A stretch of DNA of 64,000 bases from Capniomyces stellatus (Eukaryota > Kickxellomycota > Harpellomycetes > Harpellales > Legeriomycetaceae), in NCBI GenBank assembly GCA_001661515.1, contig LUVW01000031.1, positions 62,001 to 126,000 of the forward strand. Direction: 5' to 3'. The translations under genes and the position numbers were made by a program. Of this stretch, positions 45,562 through 56,500 are shown piece by piece (position 1 is the stretch's first letter; the number at the start of each line of letters is the position of its first letter). Under the pieces are notes generated by a model. That model was not told the DNA's origin. It saw only the letters and a list, made by a program, of their open reading frames with translations, and made no database searches.

Positions 45562-48039
45562 ATGTGTAAGCATCTTTAGGTTTTATTTAATTTCATTAAT
45601 TGAATGAATCTGAAAAAGTTTTTTCTTTTAGTTACATTGGTGGTGGTATGTAAAAGATTTAAAAGGAATGTAAAGGGATATAATTGGAGCACAGATTAAT
45701 AAGAGATTAATGTTGGATTAGCACAAGGGTTTTCAGGGTTTGGAGCAAACAACACAAACCCAAGCACACCGAGCCTATTTGGGGCACAAGGCACGAACAA
45801 CGAGAACAAACCCGCAACACCAATGTTTGGAGGGTTTGGAGCAGCTCCTGCAGCATCGGCAACACCAGCACCAGCAGCACCTAAAACGGGATTGTTTGGA
45901 GCGAGCAGCACAGGGGCAGCACAGCCAGCAGGAGGTTTGTTCCAACAAACAGCAGTAACGGGGGGATTTAATTTTGGGGGGTCTACAGCACCAGCCACTA
46001 CAGCACCAGCTACTTCAGCATCAACGGGAGGTTTTAATTTTGGGGGATCTACAGCACCAACTACCACAGCACCAGCCACTACAGCACCAGCCACAACAAC
46101 AGCGCCAGCAGCAGGAGGGTTATTTAGCTTGGGAGGAGGACTAAGTGCACCAGCAGCAGGGGCAACGACACCAAAGCCTAGTTTTAACTTTGCACCTTCA
46201 TTGCCAGCAAGTGGGCCAGGTGCTAGCTCACCAGCAGCGGGGGCAGCAGCAGCAGCACCAGGACCAGCAGCAGCTGGCGGAAGTAATAAGGGGTTTTCGT
46301 TCCAGTTTAATGCAGGAGGAGCGACTTCAGCATCAACACCAACAGCTACAGCAACACCAACAACACCAGCAGTGGCAGTGGCAGTAGCATCAGGATCGTT
46401 GTTTGGGCCAGCAGCAACAACAAAGACTAGCGCTACACCAGCACTGAATCTTGGAGGATTCTCGGCGACCACAGAAAGCAAGACTACATCAGGGCTGTTT
46501 GGAGGAAATGCAGCAAAACCAGCTGAAAGTGCACCAAAGACATTTTCGTTTGGAGGGTCAACAACCACAGCAGCGACACCAGCAACAACCACATCAGCAA
46601 CACTGGCAGCAACAGTACCAGCAGCGACACCGGCAACAACAGTACCAGCAGTAACCACAAACCTTACAGGGTCAATTGTTACACAGCCAAACAAAACAGA
46701 GATCAAGGATGTGGTTCCCCAGCTTGACCTTTCAACGGCTCTGCTGGAAAGCGAAAATCTAGGCGACATAATCTCAGACTGGACTGAAGAGCTGAAAACA
46801 CAGGTCAAGCAGTTCCACACTCAGGCAGCAGTAGCATCGCAATGGGAACGACAGTTGGTGGAACAGGGCAAGCAGATTGCGCAGCTGTACGAGACGTTTT
46901 CGGTGGTTGAGAAGGAGCAGGCTGGGCTTGACCAGAGCTTGGAGAACATGGAGATGCAGCAGAAAGTGCTCAACAGTCTACTGGACAAGTACGAGCCAAT
47001 AACACGTGACTTGGTTATCCAATCAAACGCGTCTAACGCCAACAGAAACCTCAGCACGACCAGAGCAGCAAACGCTGATGAAGAGCGCGAGCGTACATAT
47101 GAAGTGGCGGAGAAGCTGAACGCGCAGCTGGACGAGATGACGCGTTGTTTGAGCGTGATGATAGAGGACACAAACGAGTTGTCAGACGTGTCAAAGGGCA
47201 ACACTCTGATTGGTGGGCTTGGAGGCGTTGGGGAGGGTGTGAATGGCTCGGACCCAATGGCGCTGGTGATGAAGATTCTGAATGCTCACTTGAACTCGCT
47301 CGAGTGGATCGACAAGCAGTCCGAAAATCTGCAGCTCAAGGTCAAGCAGCTCAAGACCGAGCAGGACCAAGCAGGCCTCAAGAACCTGGACCTGCAAACC
47401 GAGTATGGGTATGTGAACAGAGGAAGCGGTTTGGGCCAAATTACCGGCAGCACCAGATTTTCCCAGCAGTCTCCCGCAAGAAACAACTCTATGTTGGCTG
47501 GAGACTCGGGTCCGCCCCCACCAACCGCCTTTGGCACAAACTCAATGTTTTCAGCTCAGTATGGACCAGCCAAATCCACCAACTCGCAAACCATAAACCA
47601 AACTCCTGCCCCATCAGCTGCACTCTCCATGTCTCTGGGTACCAGTAATATGGGCGCTGGTGGGTTAGGATCGCCCTTTAGCCGCATTGGCTCATCTCGC
47701 GTTAGTTTGGGCGGAATGGGTTCTTTGGGGTCTGGTTCAGCGTACCAAGGCTCTCTTGGACTAAACTCTACTACCCAGACCAGCTCCTTACCTTTCCAAA
47801 GACAAGTCAGCTCATTTGGCACTCCTTTACAGCAACAACAACAGCAACAACAACAACAGAATATCTTAAACAGCCCCCAGTCCCAACTACAATCCAACTC
47901 GGCAAACCAATCTCAAAGTCTAAACTTAAACCTAAACCCAAATCTAAACCAGAACCAGAACCAGAACCAGCAACCTGGTCAGTTTTCTAACTCTTCACCA
48001 TTCAGTTCTTCTAGCAATTTGAGAGCCAGGCGTTGGTAG
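45562..48039 (+). CDS. NSP1: FG nucleoporin Nsp1/Nup62
   Basis: Coding exon 1 is only 4 nt (ATG plus T, 45562-45565); intron 45566-45721 (GTAAGC...TAG); exon 2 45722-48039; 773 residues starting MSQGFSGFGANN. Residues 1 to about 310 are an FG-repeat region rich in Ala/Thr/Pro, with a repeated GGFNFGGSTAP cassette. The conserved Nsp1/Nup62 coiled-coil domain follows (about 325-560), including LESENLGDIISDWTEELK and VASQWERQLVEQGKQI. It assembles with Nup54- and Nup58-type partners in the central transport channel of the nuclear pore. Unusually, about 200 further residues follow the coiled coil: Ser/Gly-rich, then a poly-Gln run (near 47832-47862) and an Asn-Leu/Asn-Gln tract; yeast Nsp1 and Nup62 end shortly after the coiled coil. 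Confidence 0.93.
47832..47862 (+). repeat. CAG/CAA repeat encoding poly-Gln in NSP1
   Basis: About ten Gln codons, mixed CAG and CAA, in the C-terminal extension; an AACCAG repeat at about 47950-47970 follows. Confidence 0.85.
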
Positions 48040-48288
48040 TTTGAATATCTCTTGTTTTCTTTCCTTTACTTTTTAAAATTCCGTTTTTCATTATTACTAC
48101 TTTTACTATTGCTTTTGCTTTTAATTTTGCTTTTAATTTTACTTTTATATATATTTATATACTCGCTACCAAATTTTTAATCACTCTACTCTTTATTTCA
48201 TTTGTCTTTCGGTTTTGGATTTAGGCTTTATTAGTGAAAAAACAAATTATAAACTGATAAACAAGCATAGCGCGGTTAGTAAAAATGA

Positions 48289-49116
48289 CTAGTTGCGTTT
48301 GACTTTACTGTCAATATGTGAGCTGATTTTCATGCTGCTATAAATCGCCGAGGCAGAGTGGTTGATCAGGTATGCTGGAATGATAATCCAAGGGATGTTG
48401 AACAGGAAAAAGTACACCCAAAAGTAGTAAGGGTCAGGGTGTGTGTACACGCAGTTTTCAAAGATATTAATTGACATGTATAAAACATCCCCGTACAGCT
48501 GGCAGAGTGAACAGATAAGCTGGGAAAGGTGTCTTGATGGCGAGTTGTTGACGATTCCATACACTGCAAGAATAGCCAGTGGTCCATCAATAGCCGCCGT
48601 AATACTTTCCATAATAAGCGTGAACGGATCGCTTGTCAAGTACCTGCTGTCTGAAAGCGAGTATTCTCTCCAAATATCCGCAAGAATGTCGCTGTTTCCA
48701 GCTATGCTCTTATTAAACACGCAAAAGTAGCCCTCAAGAACAATGTGGATCAATCCACACATACTAAACCAAACTATCGCAAACTTGTCTGTTTTGGTCA
48801 GCAGCCTTTGGTTCAGCTGCATTCGCTTGAAATTCGTCGTTGCAATCAGGTAAAACCCATACAGAATCACCAGAAACACCGTCGATCCAAATATCGTAAA
48901 CATCATTGGCTTCGACAGTTTTGAAGGCGCGTAGTTCGCCATTACCAATGTTTTCGGATAGTACGGATGAGCTACTCTGAGCGGCACATCGTTTAACACA
49001 TTTCCTGACCCTCCAGCCACTGCCTTCTCTGCCACATCCTTTGCTACCTCTGCGGCCGCCAAAACTGCTGTTGCTGCTGCTGAAACTACAGTCACTAATA
49101 AGCTCGGTTTTGCCAT
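48289..49116 (-). CDS. EBP-family sterol isomerase, copy B
   Basis: Single exon, 275 residues from the ATG at 49116. Same family as the gene at 40615, but clearly diverged and with about 40 extra N-terminal residues, Ala-rich and including a hydrophobic stretch that may act as a signal anchor. Active-site positions are kept: His and Glu in GLIHIVLEGYF, Glu and Thr in IMESITAAIDGP, Asn and Trp in LFNIPWIIIP. It retains the Gly-Asp-Val-Leu-Tyr sequence that copy A has lost, so B is the better candidate for the conventional isomerase. EYSLSDSRYLTSDPFT and DPYYFWVYFF are further shared landmarks. A few residues upstream could be added from a TTG codon, but the ATG start is preferred. Confidence 0.88.
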   Translation of the reverse strand: MAKPSLLVTVVSAAATAVLAAAEVAKDVAEKAVAGGSGNVLNDVPLRVAHPYYPKTLVMANYAPSKLSKPMMFTIFGSTVFLVILYGFYLIATTNFKRMQLNQRLLTKTDKFAIVWFSMCGLIHIVLEGYFCVFNKSIAGNSDILADIWREYSLSDSRYLTSDPFTLIMESITAAIDGPLAILAVYGIVNNSPSRHLSQLICSLCQLYGDVLYMSINIFENCVYTHPDPYYFWVYFFLFNIPWIIIPAYLINHSASAIYSSMKISSHIDSKVKRN

Positions 49117-49620
49117 TATTTCCAATTCTTAACCTCTTCGCCCTCTTGCTTGATCTATTTGCTTCGATTTTTATTTTCTAAAAATAAAAAGTGAATCAAT
49201 TCTTTGTGATTATTGACAGAGAACTGGTATTGTTTTATTTATCGTTTTATCACCAATCTTTATTACTCCTTCTTTTAGCTTAATTTCATCATTGATTGGC
49301 AGTAGAATTTGGTTACTTTACTTTCAATTAAATTTTGACCAATTTCTTTCCTCTTCACATTTACCTTTTCTAATCCAAATCGCTAAATGTATTTAACCAA
49401 TCATGTTCCTAGATGCAACAATGTCCAATTTGAGTAAAGTTCTAATTAAGCTTGGTGTTTTGTATACCACCACAGTAAAAATCTTTGACTAATTAACAGT
49501 ATAACCGTTAGTGCTGTTTGAACTACGAAACTAATGGGGTTTTTTTTATTACAAGTTCAAACTAATAAAATTAAATCTAAATAGGTCTAAAATAATTTGA
49601 ACTAAATAAATCATGAACCA
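49117..49620. other. Intergenic spacer
   Basis: About 500 nt of AT-rich sequence holding the 5' region of EBP copy B and the 3' end of protease copy B. No gene seen. Confidence 0.6.
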
Positions 49621-50580
49621 TTAGTAAACTGGTTTGCATTTTACCACAGTTACAATAGTTGGTGGTTTGGAACTGGTGCTGGTGCTGGTCGTAGTAACAG
49701 AAGTAACCGTTTCATACTTTGGTGGAAATACAATATCGCTTTTTTTGAGTCCGGTTTTGGAAACGATCCAGTCAATGTAATGGTATGGATGATTGTAGTA
49801 AGCAGCTGCATCTTTAACACCACAGATTTTATCGCCTAGTGATTCGTCGCGAGCACTTCCATAACTAACAATTCCTACTAATGAGGCGCTGTCACCAACT
49901 GATGTGTATACAGGCCCACCTGAATCACCATTGCATGATGACCCTCCATTTTTAGGGATTGTGCAAATCAGACCATTGTTGTTATCCCCATCCCAAGTCG
50001 GCATAAGCTCTTTGCAAAGCGGGTCGCTTGAGATTGAAATTTCGGCTTTCAACAAGATTGGTGATCCCTTTGCATCATCATCATTACTCGTCAACCCCCA
50101 TCCAGCAGTGATTACCTTCAGGTCGTCAGTGATTTTTCCGCCATAGATATTGACTGGTTTCACGTTAGGCATGTTGACAGGCTCTTTCAAGGTAATGATG
50201 GCAATGTCGTTCAAAGTTATTTCTGGATTTGGATCGTAACCATCGTGAACGGTTATCTTAGCCGGTGTGTAATACTTTGTAATATTTTTGCTAATATCAG
50301 GCTGTCCAAAGACTATACCAATAACACTTAAATCAGCCAAGTTTTGGGCACCATTTATACAATGAGCAGCTGTCAAGAAAATAGTGTCTGAAATCAATGT
50401 ACCGCCACATAAATGCATATACTCAGCGCCAACAAGACGTTTGATACTTCCAATAGCTGAAAATTCAGAGATAGCTGACGCAGATCCATTGACTATACGG
50501 GCTTTTCCTGGGGTACTCTGTCCCATGGACCCAGTGAAGAATACTGATGATAGAACCAAAGATAGAGGCGAAATGAGCAT
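49621..50580 (-). CDS. Secreted S1 serine protease, copy B, without GPI-like tail
   Basis: Intronless, 319 residues. The first 40 residues are almost the same as in copy A, down to the nucleotide level: signal peptide, Lys-Ala-Arg activation site, IVNGS. The triad is intact (LTAAHC, NDIAIITL, GDSGGP), and the specificity position is Ser (S-S-C-N-G-D-S), again chymotrypsin-like. The surface segment after the signal region differs more (IKRLVGAEYMHLCGGT against the equivalent of copy A), as does the loop before the Asp. Similarity stops abruptly after GLKKSDIVF; from there B has a short Thr/Ser-rich tail ending in VVKCKPVY with no hydrophobic anchor. It is therefore probably released, where copy A would be surface-bound. 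Upstream similarity ends about 16-20 nt before the ATG. Confidence 0.9.
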   Translation of the reverse strand: MLISPLSLVLSSVFFTGSMGQSTPGKARIVNGSASAISEFSAIGSIKRLVGAEYMHLCGGTLISDTIFLTAAHCINGAQNLADLSVIGIVFGQPDISKNITKYYTPAKITVHDGYDPNPEITLNDIAIITLKEPVNMPNVKPVNIYGGKITDDLKVITAGWGLTSNDDDAKGSPILLKAEISISSDPLCKELMPTWDGDNNNGLICTIPKNGGSSCNGDSGGPVYTSVGDSASLVGIVSYGSARDESLGDKICGVKDAAAYYNHPYHYIDWIVSKTGLKKSDIVFPPKYETVTSVTTTSTSTSSKPPTIVTVVKCKPVY

Positions 50581-50700
50581 TTTGAGATGTTTTGCTTGCT
50601 AAGTAGTAATGTAACTGTATCAAACTGGCTATTATTAAAATCAATCCTAAGGATAAGGGTTGTAAAACTGGTTGGAAAAAAGTTGGGAATCAGCTGATGT

Positions 50701-50707
50701 TTTATAC
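50701..50707 (-). promoter_or_regulatory. TATA box of S1 protease copy B
   Basis: TATAAAA on the minus strand about 120 nt upstream of the start codon, the same spacing as in copy A although the surrounding sequence differs. Confidence 0.5.
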
Positions 50708-51961
50708 TAACTTTTGAGGTTGGAAAATTATCTATTTTAATCTTATAGTATGAATAATTGATTTCAGGATGTTATGAAAAGGTTTTTTAGTATTGAGATA
50801 CCCCTTACTCTACTTTGTGAAATATCTAGTACAATGAATTTGTTACTTTTTCAGTGAGTTAATCGTTACGTGCGATTGTAAGGTTGAGCAGTAAAATATT
50901 TGGGTAGACTGTTTAATATGATTTTCAGGCGTTTTCTGGTTTTGAAACTATTTGGTCCAGAATTTTAGAACAGTTCAGCATTTGATATAGAATCTTGCAT
51001 CCTAGTTTACTGAGTGGTAATAACTTATAACTAACATGTAATCCGATTTAAAGTTGCTCGTTTTTCATTTTCTTCAATACCTTTCTTGGTAATTCGATTT
51101 TATCAAAAGTAAAATGCCGGTCGACAATAAATCGCTATTACGAAAATAACCGCTATTGAGTAATCTCGTTATAGGTTTTTTCTTTAACTGGGTTTGGGGG
51201 TTCGGTATTTTTTGGTTCCAACTTTCCTTCGAAGCTATCCATTTGGTTTTTGCGTCAAAATTTACCTCACATTATTAATTGAGCGACAATTTGATTTTGA
51301 GATGTTGGGTAAATTGATAATTTGGTATTTTTCGTAGACGTGATTACCCAATTCAATATAATGGCTGCAATTAGCGAAAATTTTGTGATTTATATTTTGG
51401 TACTGGTGTAATAATTAATTAGCTTTGCTTTATTTTATTGGTATCATATAATCGACTCTAATTTTGGTTATTTAATGCAACCAAGAGCTGAATTGTAAAT
51501 TGCTTTGATACCAAACAACCACCCACGGAAAAAGGAAAAATGTACCGATGAATATTGGGTGCTGTTCAAGTAAAACTCTCTTTAGCAAAAGCAAAATATG
51601 TTTATTGTCTTGACAATATCAGCGTCTTTGTTATTTTATTAAGCGTGTTAATAAAATGTTTTTTTTAGTTGTTGATGTTTTTTTTAACTATTTTGGCATT
51701 GTAATTATCCTACTCGGTGGAAATCCTTTAAACACGGGCATTTAGATTCTGCACTTTGCTAAGTAACATTAATAGTAATGAACCCTGAATGCTGACTTGA
51801 TATCTTTGTTGATGGCTCTAGGAATCGATAGTTAAGCGGGATGTTTCTTAAAGTGTGAAAAATTGAGCTTTTGGGACACTGATAATTAGAAATATAGCTC
51901 AAGTTCAAACATCCCTCAGATATTTGTATAATATAACAGAATTTTTTTTAATGAAAAAAAG

Positions 51962-51969
51962 TATAAAAA
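51962..51969 (+). promoter_or_regulatory. TATA box of PMP3
   Basis: TATAAAAA 168 nt before the PMP3 start codon. Confidence 0.5.
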
Positions 51970-52129
51970 GCCTACACTGACTCCATTGAACATTCGAATT
52001 ACAAAGTCTTTACTTTAGTTTTTTTTTACCCAAGCAGTTATCTGTATATTTAATAGTAATATTCTTAACAGAAACACACCGTCGTTCTTCAACACAACTC
52101 CCAAATAACACAAAGCAGTAATAAAAAAA

Positions 52130-52345
52130 ATGGCCGGAGAAAGACAAAGTCAAGGAGTTCTAGTCCTAATCACATTCTTCTTGCCTCCTCTTGCAGTGTA
52201 TATGGAAAGAGGCTGTGGTTCTTCAGCTTGGGTTAATTTCTTGCTAACTTGTCTAGGATTTCTTCCAGGCTTCATTCACGCATTAGTTGTGGTCCTAAAC
52301 AGAAAACCAGTCACAAACGACACCAACATGATCAGCAATGTATAG
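52130..52345 (+). CDS. PMP3: Pmp3/UPF0057 small plasma-membrane proteolipid
   Basis: Intronless 71-residue protein with two hydrophobic segments: ITFFLPPLAVYMERGC, carrying the family's Phe-x-Pro-Pro-x-Ala-Val core, and a second one with NFLLTCLGFLPGFIHALVVV, carrying the Thr-x-x-Gly-x-x-Pro-Gly signature. Pmp3-type proteins influence plasma-membrane potential and salt sensitivity. Length is usual for fungal members, with a slightly extended polar C-terminus. Confidence 0.95.
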   Translation: MAGERQSQGVLVLITFFLPPLAVYMERGCGSSAWVNFLLTCLGFLPGFIHALVVVLNRKPVTNDTNMISNV

Positions 52346-53538
52346 TCCTATCTAGCCGACTTTTTTAGTATGGGTTTTCTAGCATATCTATATTTTGTTT
52401 TTTTTTTGTCGACAATAGAACAATAATTTGTTATTCTTATTTCGCTAAAAAAACAATAATCATTTAAAAAAAATACAAGTAATAAGTCTCTGTTAAGTTA
52501 CTGTTTAAAATGTACAGATGAGTACTGCTGCTTCATGTATTAATTAAAGTGTGCAAGTGGGTTAATTCTAAAATTGATCTAGTATCTTGTAAAAAATAAA
52601 AATCACAGTAAAAAATTATAGAATTATTTTGCCAAAGTTTCTTGGAAAGATATCTTTGCAAAAAAAAAAAAACGTGTGCTTGTGCGGAAATTTTACCGGT
52701 TAGTCGTAGGATACATTGTGATTTCGAAATTATGGCAAATTTTTTACTTTGGGACGATTTCCAAACATTTCAAAAAATACTTGACCCACATCAATAATAA
52801 AAAAAAATAAAAAGTCTAACCCAATCTTTTTTAAGTGGATCGACTAACCAATAAGTTGATGGGAAATGTGACTTTGTGGGAATCATTTATAACGTTGACC
52901 TAGACAATCTTTGTTGGGGACTTTATTATTTTTAGTTCTTATTAAATTAAAACCAGGATTTCATATAACCGCCCCACCCTCCCTCCCAACATTTTAAAGT
53001 AATAGTTGAGCTAAATTGTGATTTCCAACTTGGTGTTACATTTTAAAAAGTTGATTTGTTGAGTTGATTTTGTGAAACTAAGGGTGAGTAAAAGTAATTT
53101 TTCAAAAACGCTAGGCTGTATTTTGTTGGGGGGAAGCGAACAGTGTGGCAATTATAGTTTGTAATAATCAGTTTGATGAGGCGTTAAAGTCTGAACAGAG
53201 AAAATTTTGATACATTTCAATTCAAATCTTGTTGTTTTAGAAAAACATAGTTTGGAATTTGAACAAAGCGATTGAAAAGTTGTGGGTTGTTTTGGTCAAA
53301 ACTAAACTAAACTAAAATCAAAACAAATCAAAACAAAGGCAGGAACAAAATATACACTAGATGCCGGGTATATATTTATTAGAGCAAAACTGTTTGAAAT
53401 TAAAAAAGTCACCTTCCCCCCCCAAAAAAAACAATAAAAAAACGTTGGTGAAATTAAAGCTAGAGTAGCAAAACAGAATGAAAGAGTAGTGAATGAGGAA
53501 AACTAAAGAATAAAAGATAAAAAAAACCAAAATGAAGG
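52346..53538. other. Convergent intergenic region, PMP3 and VNX1-like gene
   Basis: AT-rich with several A runs; no supported gene. Confidence 0.6.
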
Positions 53539-56500
53539 CTAGTAATAGTCTGGTGGGGATAGGTAAAAGGCAGTGATCCAGACTACATAGCTCAGACATA
53601 GGATGGAGCCTTTAAAGTAGTTTGATTTGCCTTCGATCAGCATATAAGTGAGCAAAAAGACGCTAAAGATGGAGGCAACCAAATCCCAGCGGCTAAAGAT
53701 AAGGGTGAAAATGTACTTGTGGGGTTCGGAGGGCAAGAGTCTTTTTCCAGACTTGATAATGACATTTTTGGCCAAATCAGCGAGTTCACCATCAATTTGA
53801 TCAATACCAATGCCAGAAACGCCGTTGTTGAAGCTTTCAAAGACAGAGTCGGGGGAGTTGACAAAAAGGTTTGCAAACTTGTTGAAAATGTTTGTTGGTC
53901 TCAGGTGGTTGTTTATGTTGACGATGATTGACTTTACGAGTCTGGCTTTATCCTCGGTGGTGATGCCAGACTTGACCATTTCAGCAGCAGTTTTAGCGAC
54001 ATTTGACATTGTTGCCTTTACAGACTCCTCAATAGCAGCCTTGTAGTTCTCAATGACGATTTCGGCAGGGGATGGGGCCTGGATGTAGTTGACGCTTAGA
54101 AATAGCAGGACAGGGATCTGCAGCAGGGCAACCTGGACAGTGTATGCATTGCAAATTTCGATGGCCAGGGCAATATTGTGTTGCATGGCAAACGCAGACG
54201 CATTAACAAACTCGGTGACAGTTGGAACAAGGGCAAAGAGGGTTAGCCCAAGCATTTTTTCACTGAGCCCAAAGTCAGCAATCACAACGTCAACGGTGTC
54301 AACCAACACTTCGGCTATCAAGGCAAACACCACAGTGCAGAAACAAAGAATCACAGCAGACTTGGTCTTGCTCCAATTGGGTGCGTCATGGCCTCCATGC
54401 CCCTCACCTGCACCCGAGTCATTCCCGCTATTCAGCCGGCCGGACTCCAGAATGTCCAGGTCAGGAAGTTGGTCTTCTGGGTCGGCAGCATACACTCTCT
54501 GGATCTTTGACAACTCGACGACTGATGGCGATGGCAAGATCTGAGTGTGGTGGACTGGTGTTAACAGCGCCTTCTTGTGTCCATGTGAATGACCGTGTGA
54601 ATGGCCATGTGAATGTCCGTGTGAATGACCGTGTAAATGTGAATGACTTCCACCAGCATTCCGACCATGGCTGTGGCTGTGGCCAATTGGTCTAGTATGT
54701 TTCCTGTAGTCCTCACTTGACGAGTCATTGTGGTGTTTGTGGGAATGGTGCCCACTTGTGCTGGTATTTAGACTTGACGAGGCATGACTTTTCCTGCCTG
54801 GTTTATGGGTTTCAGTATTCCTTTTTCTCAACTCGCCGTGGTGTGTTGTATCGCCTGCAATGTCTGATATTATCAAGGATCCGTTCTTGTGGATACTGGA
54901 AGTTGGTGATTTGGTGTCGGACTCATAATTGGAGCGGATGTTGTGCTCGGTGTTGTGTGTTCTTGCGTAGTGGTTGGCATCTTTTAAGCTATTTTTGTCT
55001 TTGGCGTGTTCTTCGTGCTGGAGTAAAATCAGCCTCTTTACTGCCTTCCAGAACCCAGCCTCGCGCTCCTTCTCCAGCTGGCCGTGGCTGTAAATGTGCG
55101 TTACGTGTGTGTTTAGCGCAAACCACAGTGCAATCAGGTACGAGGTAAGCAGGATGATTGCGCAAATGTACGTAAACGGACGCACTGTCTTCATAAAGAA
55201 CGGATCCTCAACTGGCTGAACCGGCGTCTGAATGCACCTTCCCATCAGCCTGAACTTGTTTATATTGTCTACACTGTTAATGCTGCTGTTTGAATCAAAG
55301 TTTGAGGTGTCGCATCTCAGCTCTGACTGTCCGTACGTATGGTAGAAAATCGTTGGTGCAAACGCTGCAATCATGCTCATTATAATCAACGTTGCCGTCA
55401 CTCCTGCACTCTTGGCATTGAACTTTTGCTCCTTGTACTTGATCCCTCCCGCAATCATGCTTGTTCCCGGCATCAACAGCATCCCCGCCAAAAATGACCC
55501 AATCAAACTCCCCTGCACCAGGTCCGATTTTCCCTGTGCCAACGCCAGCGAGTACAGAATAACCTCAATAATCGATCCAAACGTCGCGTTGATCACCGCA
55601 CCCAGCCCAAACGACGACTGTGCAGATATCGACGACACTGCCTGTCCTATAAAGTACGCCAATGGAATTGTCGCCACTAGACACATTGAAAACAAAACCC
55701 CTGGCTGTGTCAGCGGGTGTCTATGCTGCGTCATTGGCCCCACCACAAACGCCAGGAACAACACCCCAATTGCAAAAAACATCAGATTTATAAACAATAT
55801 ATTCACTCCGTCAATCGTGTACTTGTAATAGTACAGCCCAAACGCCTCATTTGTACACAGCAAAACCGTCTGCTGTGTGTCACTATTCTTTCCCTCCACA
55901 TTCCCCCCAACATTCTCTACATCCATTGACTCTTCCCATATCGCCTCCAGTCCTCCCCCTGCCTGCTCCAGGATCCCTGGTCTGCCCCTACCATCACTGT
56001 TTCTGCTTACCCCAACATCATCTGTTTCTACTCTTGCCTCTTCCGACTGCCCTTCTTCTCCAACACCTCTCCCTTCTCCGCCATTTCCGGTATTTCCACT
56101 TTCTTCGCCTTCTTCAGACACGCTGGTGAATTTGAAATGCAACGAAAGTGGATCTCGCCACAAATATTTGAGCAGAGTCATTGTCAGTTTGCCCATCGGA
56201 ATTGAAAACACACACAGCCAACTGACCATCGATATTACCAAATATGTTGGTCCAATGTTCATTATGTAAAAGTAGTAGAACAATGTCTTGCCCAACACAA
56301 GACTCTTCTTTCCATCTTTATCCGCCAATGTCGTGTCACTGCTTTGCGCATTTCCGCTTTGCAGCAGTGGATCATCCTCGCTTCTTTCCATGCTCGATGC
56401 CGACGGCTCTATATTCACCGCAACAGCATCGCTGCTCATGTTTAATTGCGCCACATCGCTCTCACCCCCTGCCTCACCATCTCTTGCTCCTGAGGTCTGT

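Larger units (their letters stand above)
50581..52129. other. Divergent intergenic region, protease B and PMP3
   Basis: About 1.5 kb of AT-rich DNA without a supported gene. TATA-like elements lie near both ends, one for each flanking gene. Confidence 0.55.

Noticed and set aside
45696..46820. Long minus-strand frame (374 codons) opposite the NSP1 FG region
   Set aside because: It is an antisense shadow of the repetitive Ala/Thr/Pro-rich codons. The plus strand has FG repeats and a conserved downstream coiled coil in the same frame.
40615..50580. A single palindromic (inverted) duplication of the EBP-protease segment
   Set aside because: Gene order on the minus strand is not reversed as an inverted copy requires, and the two families differ greatly in divergence.
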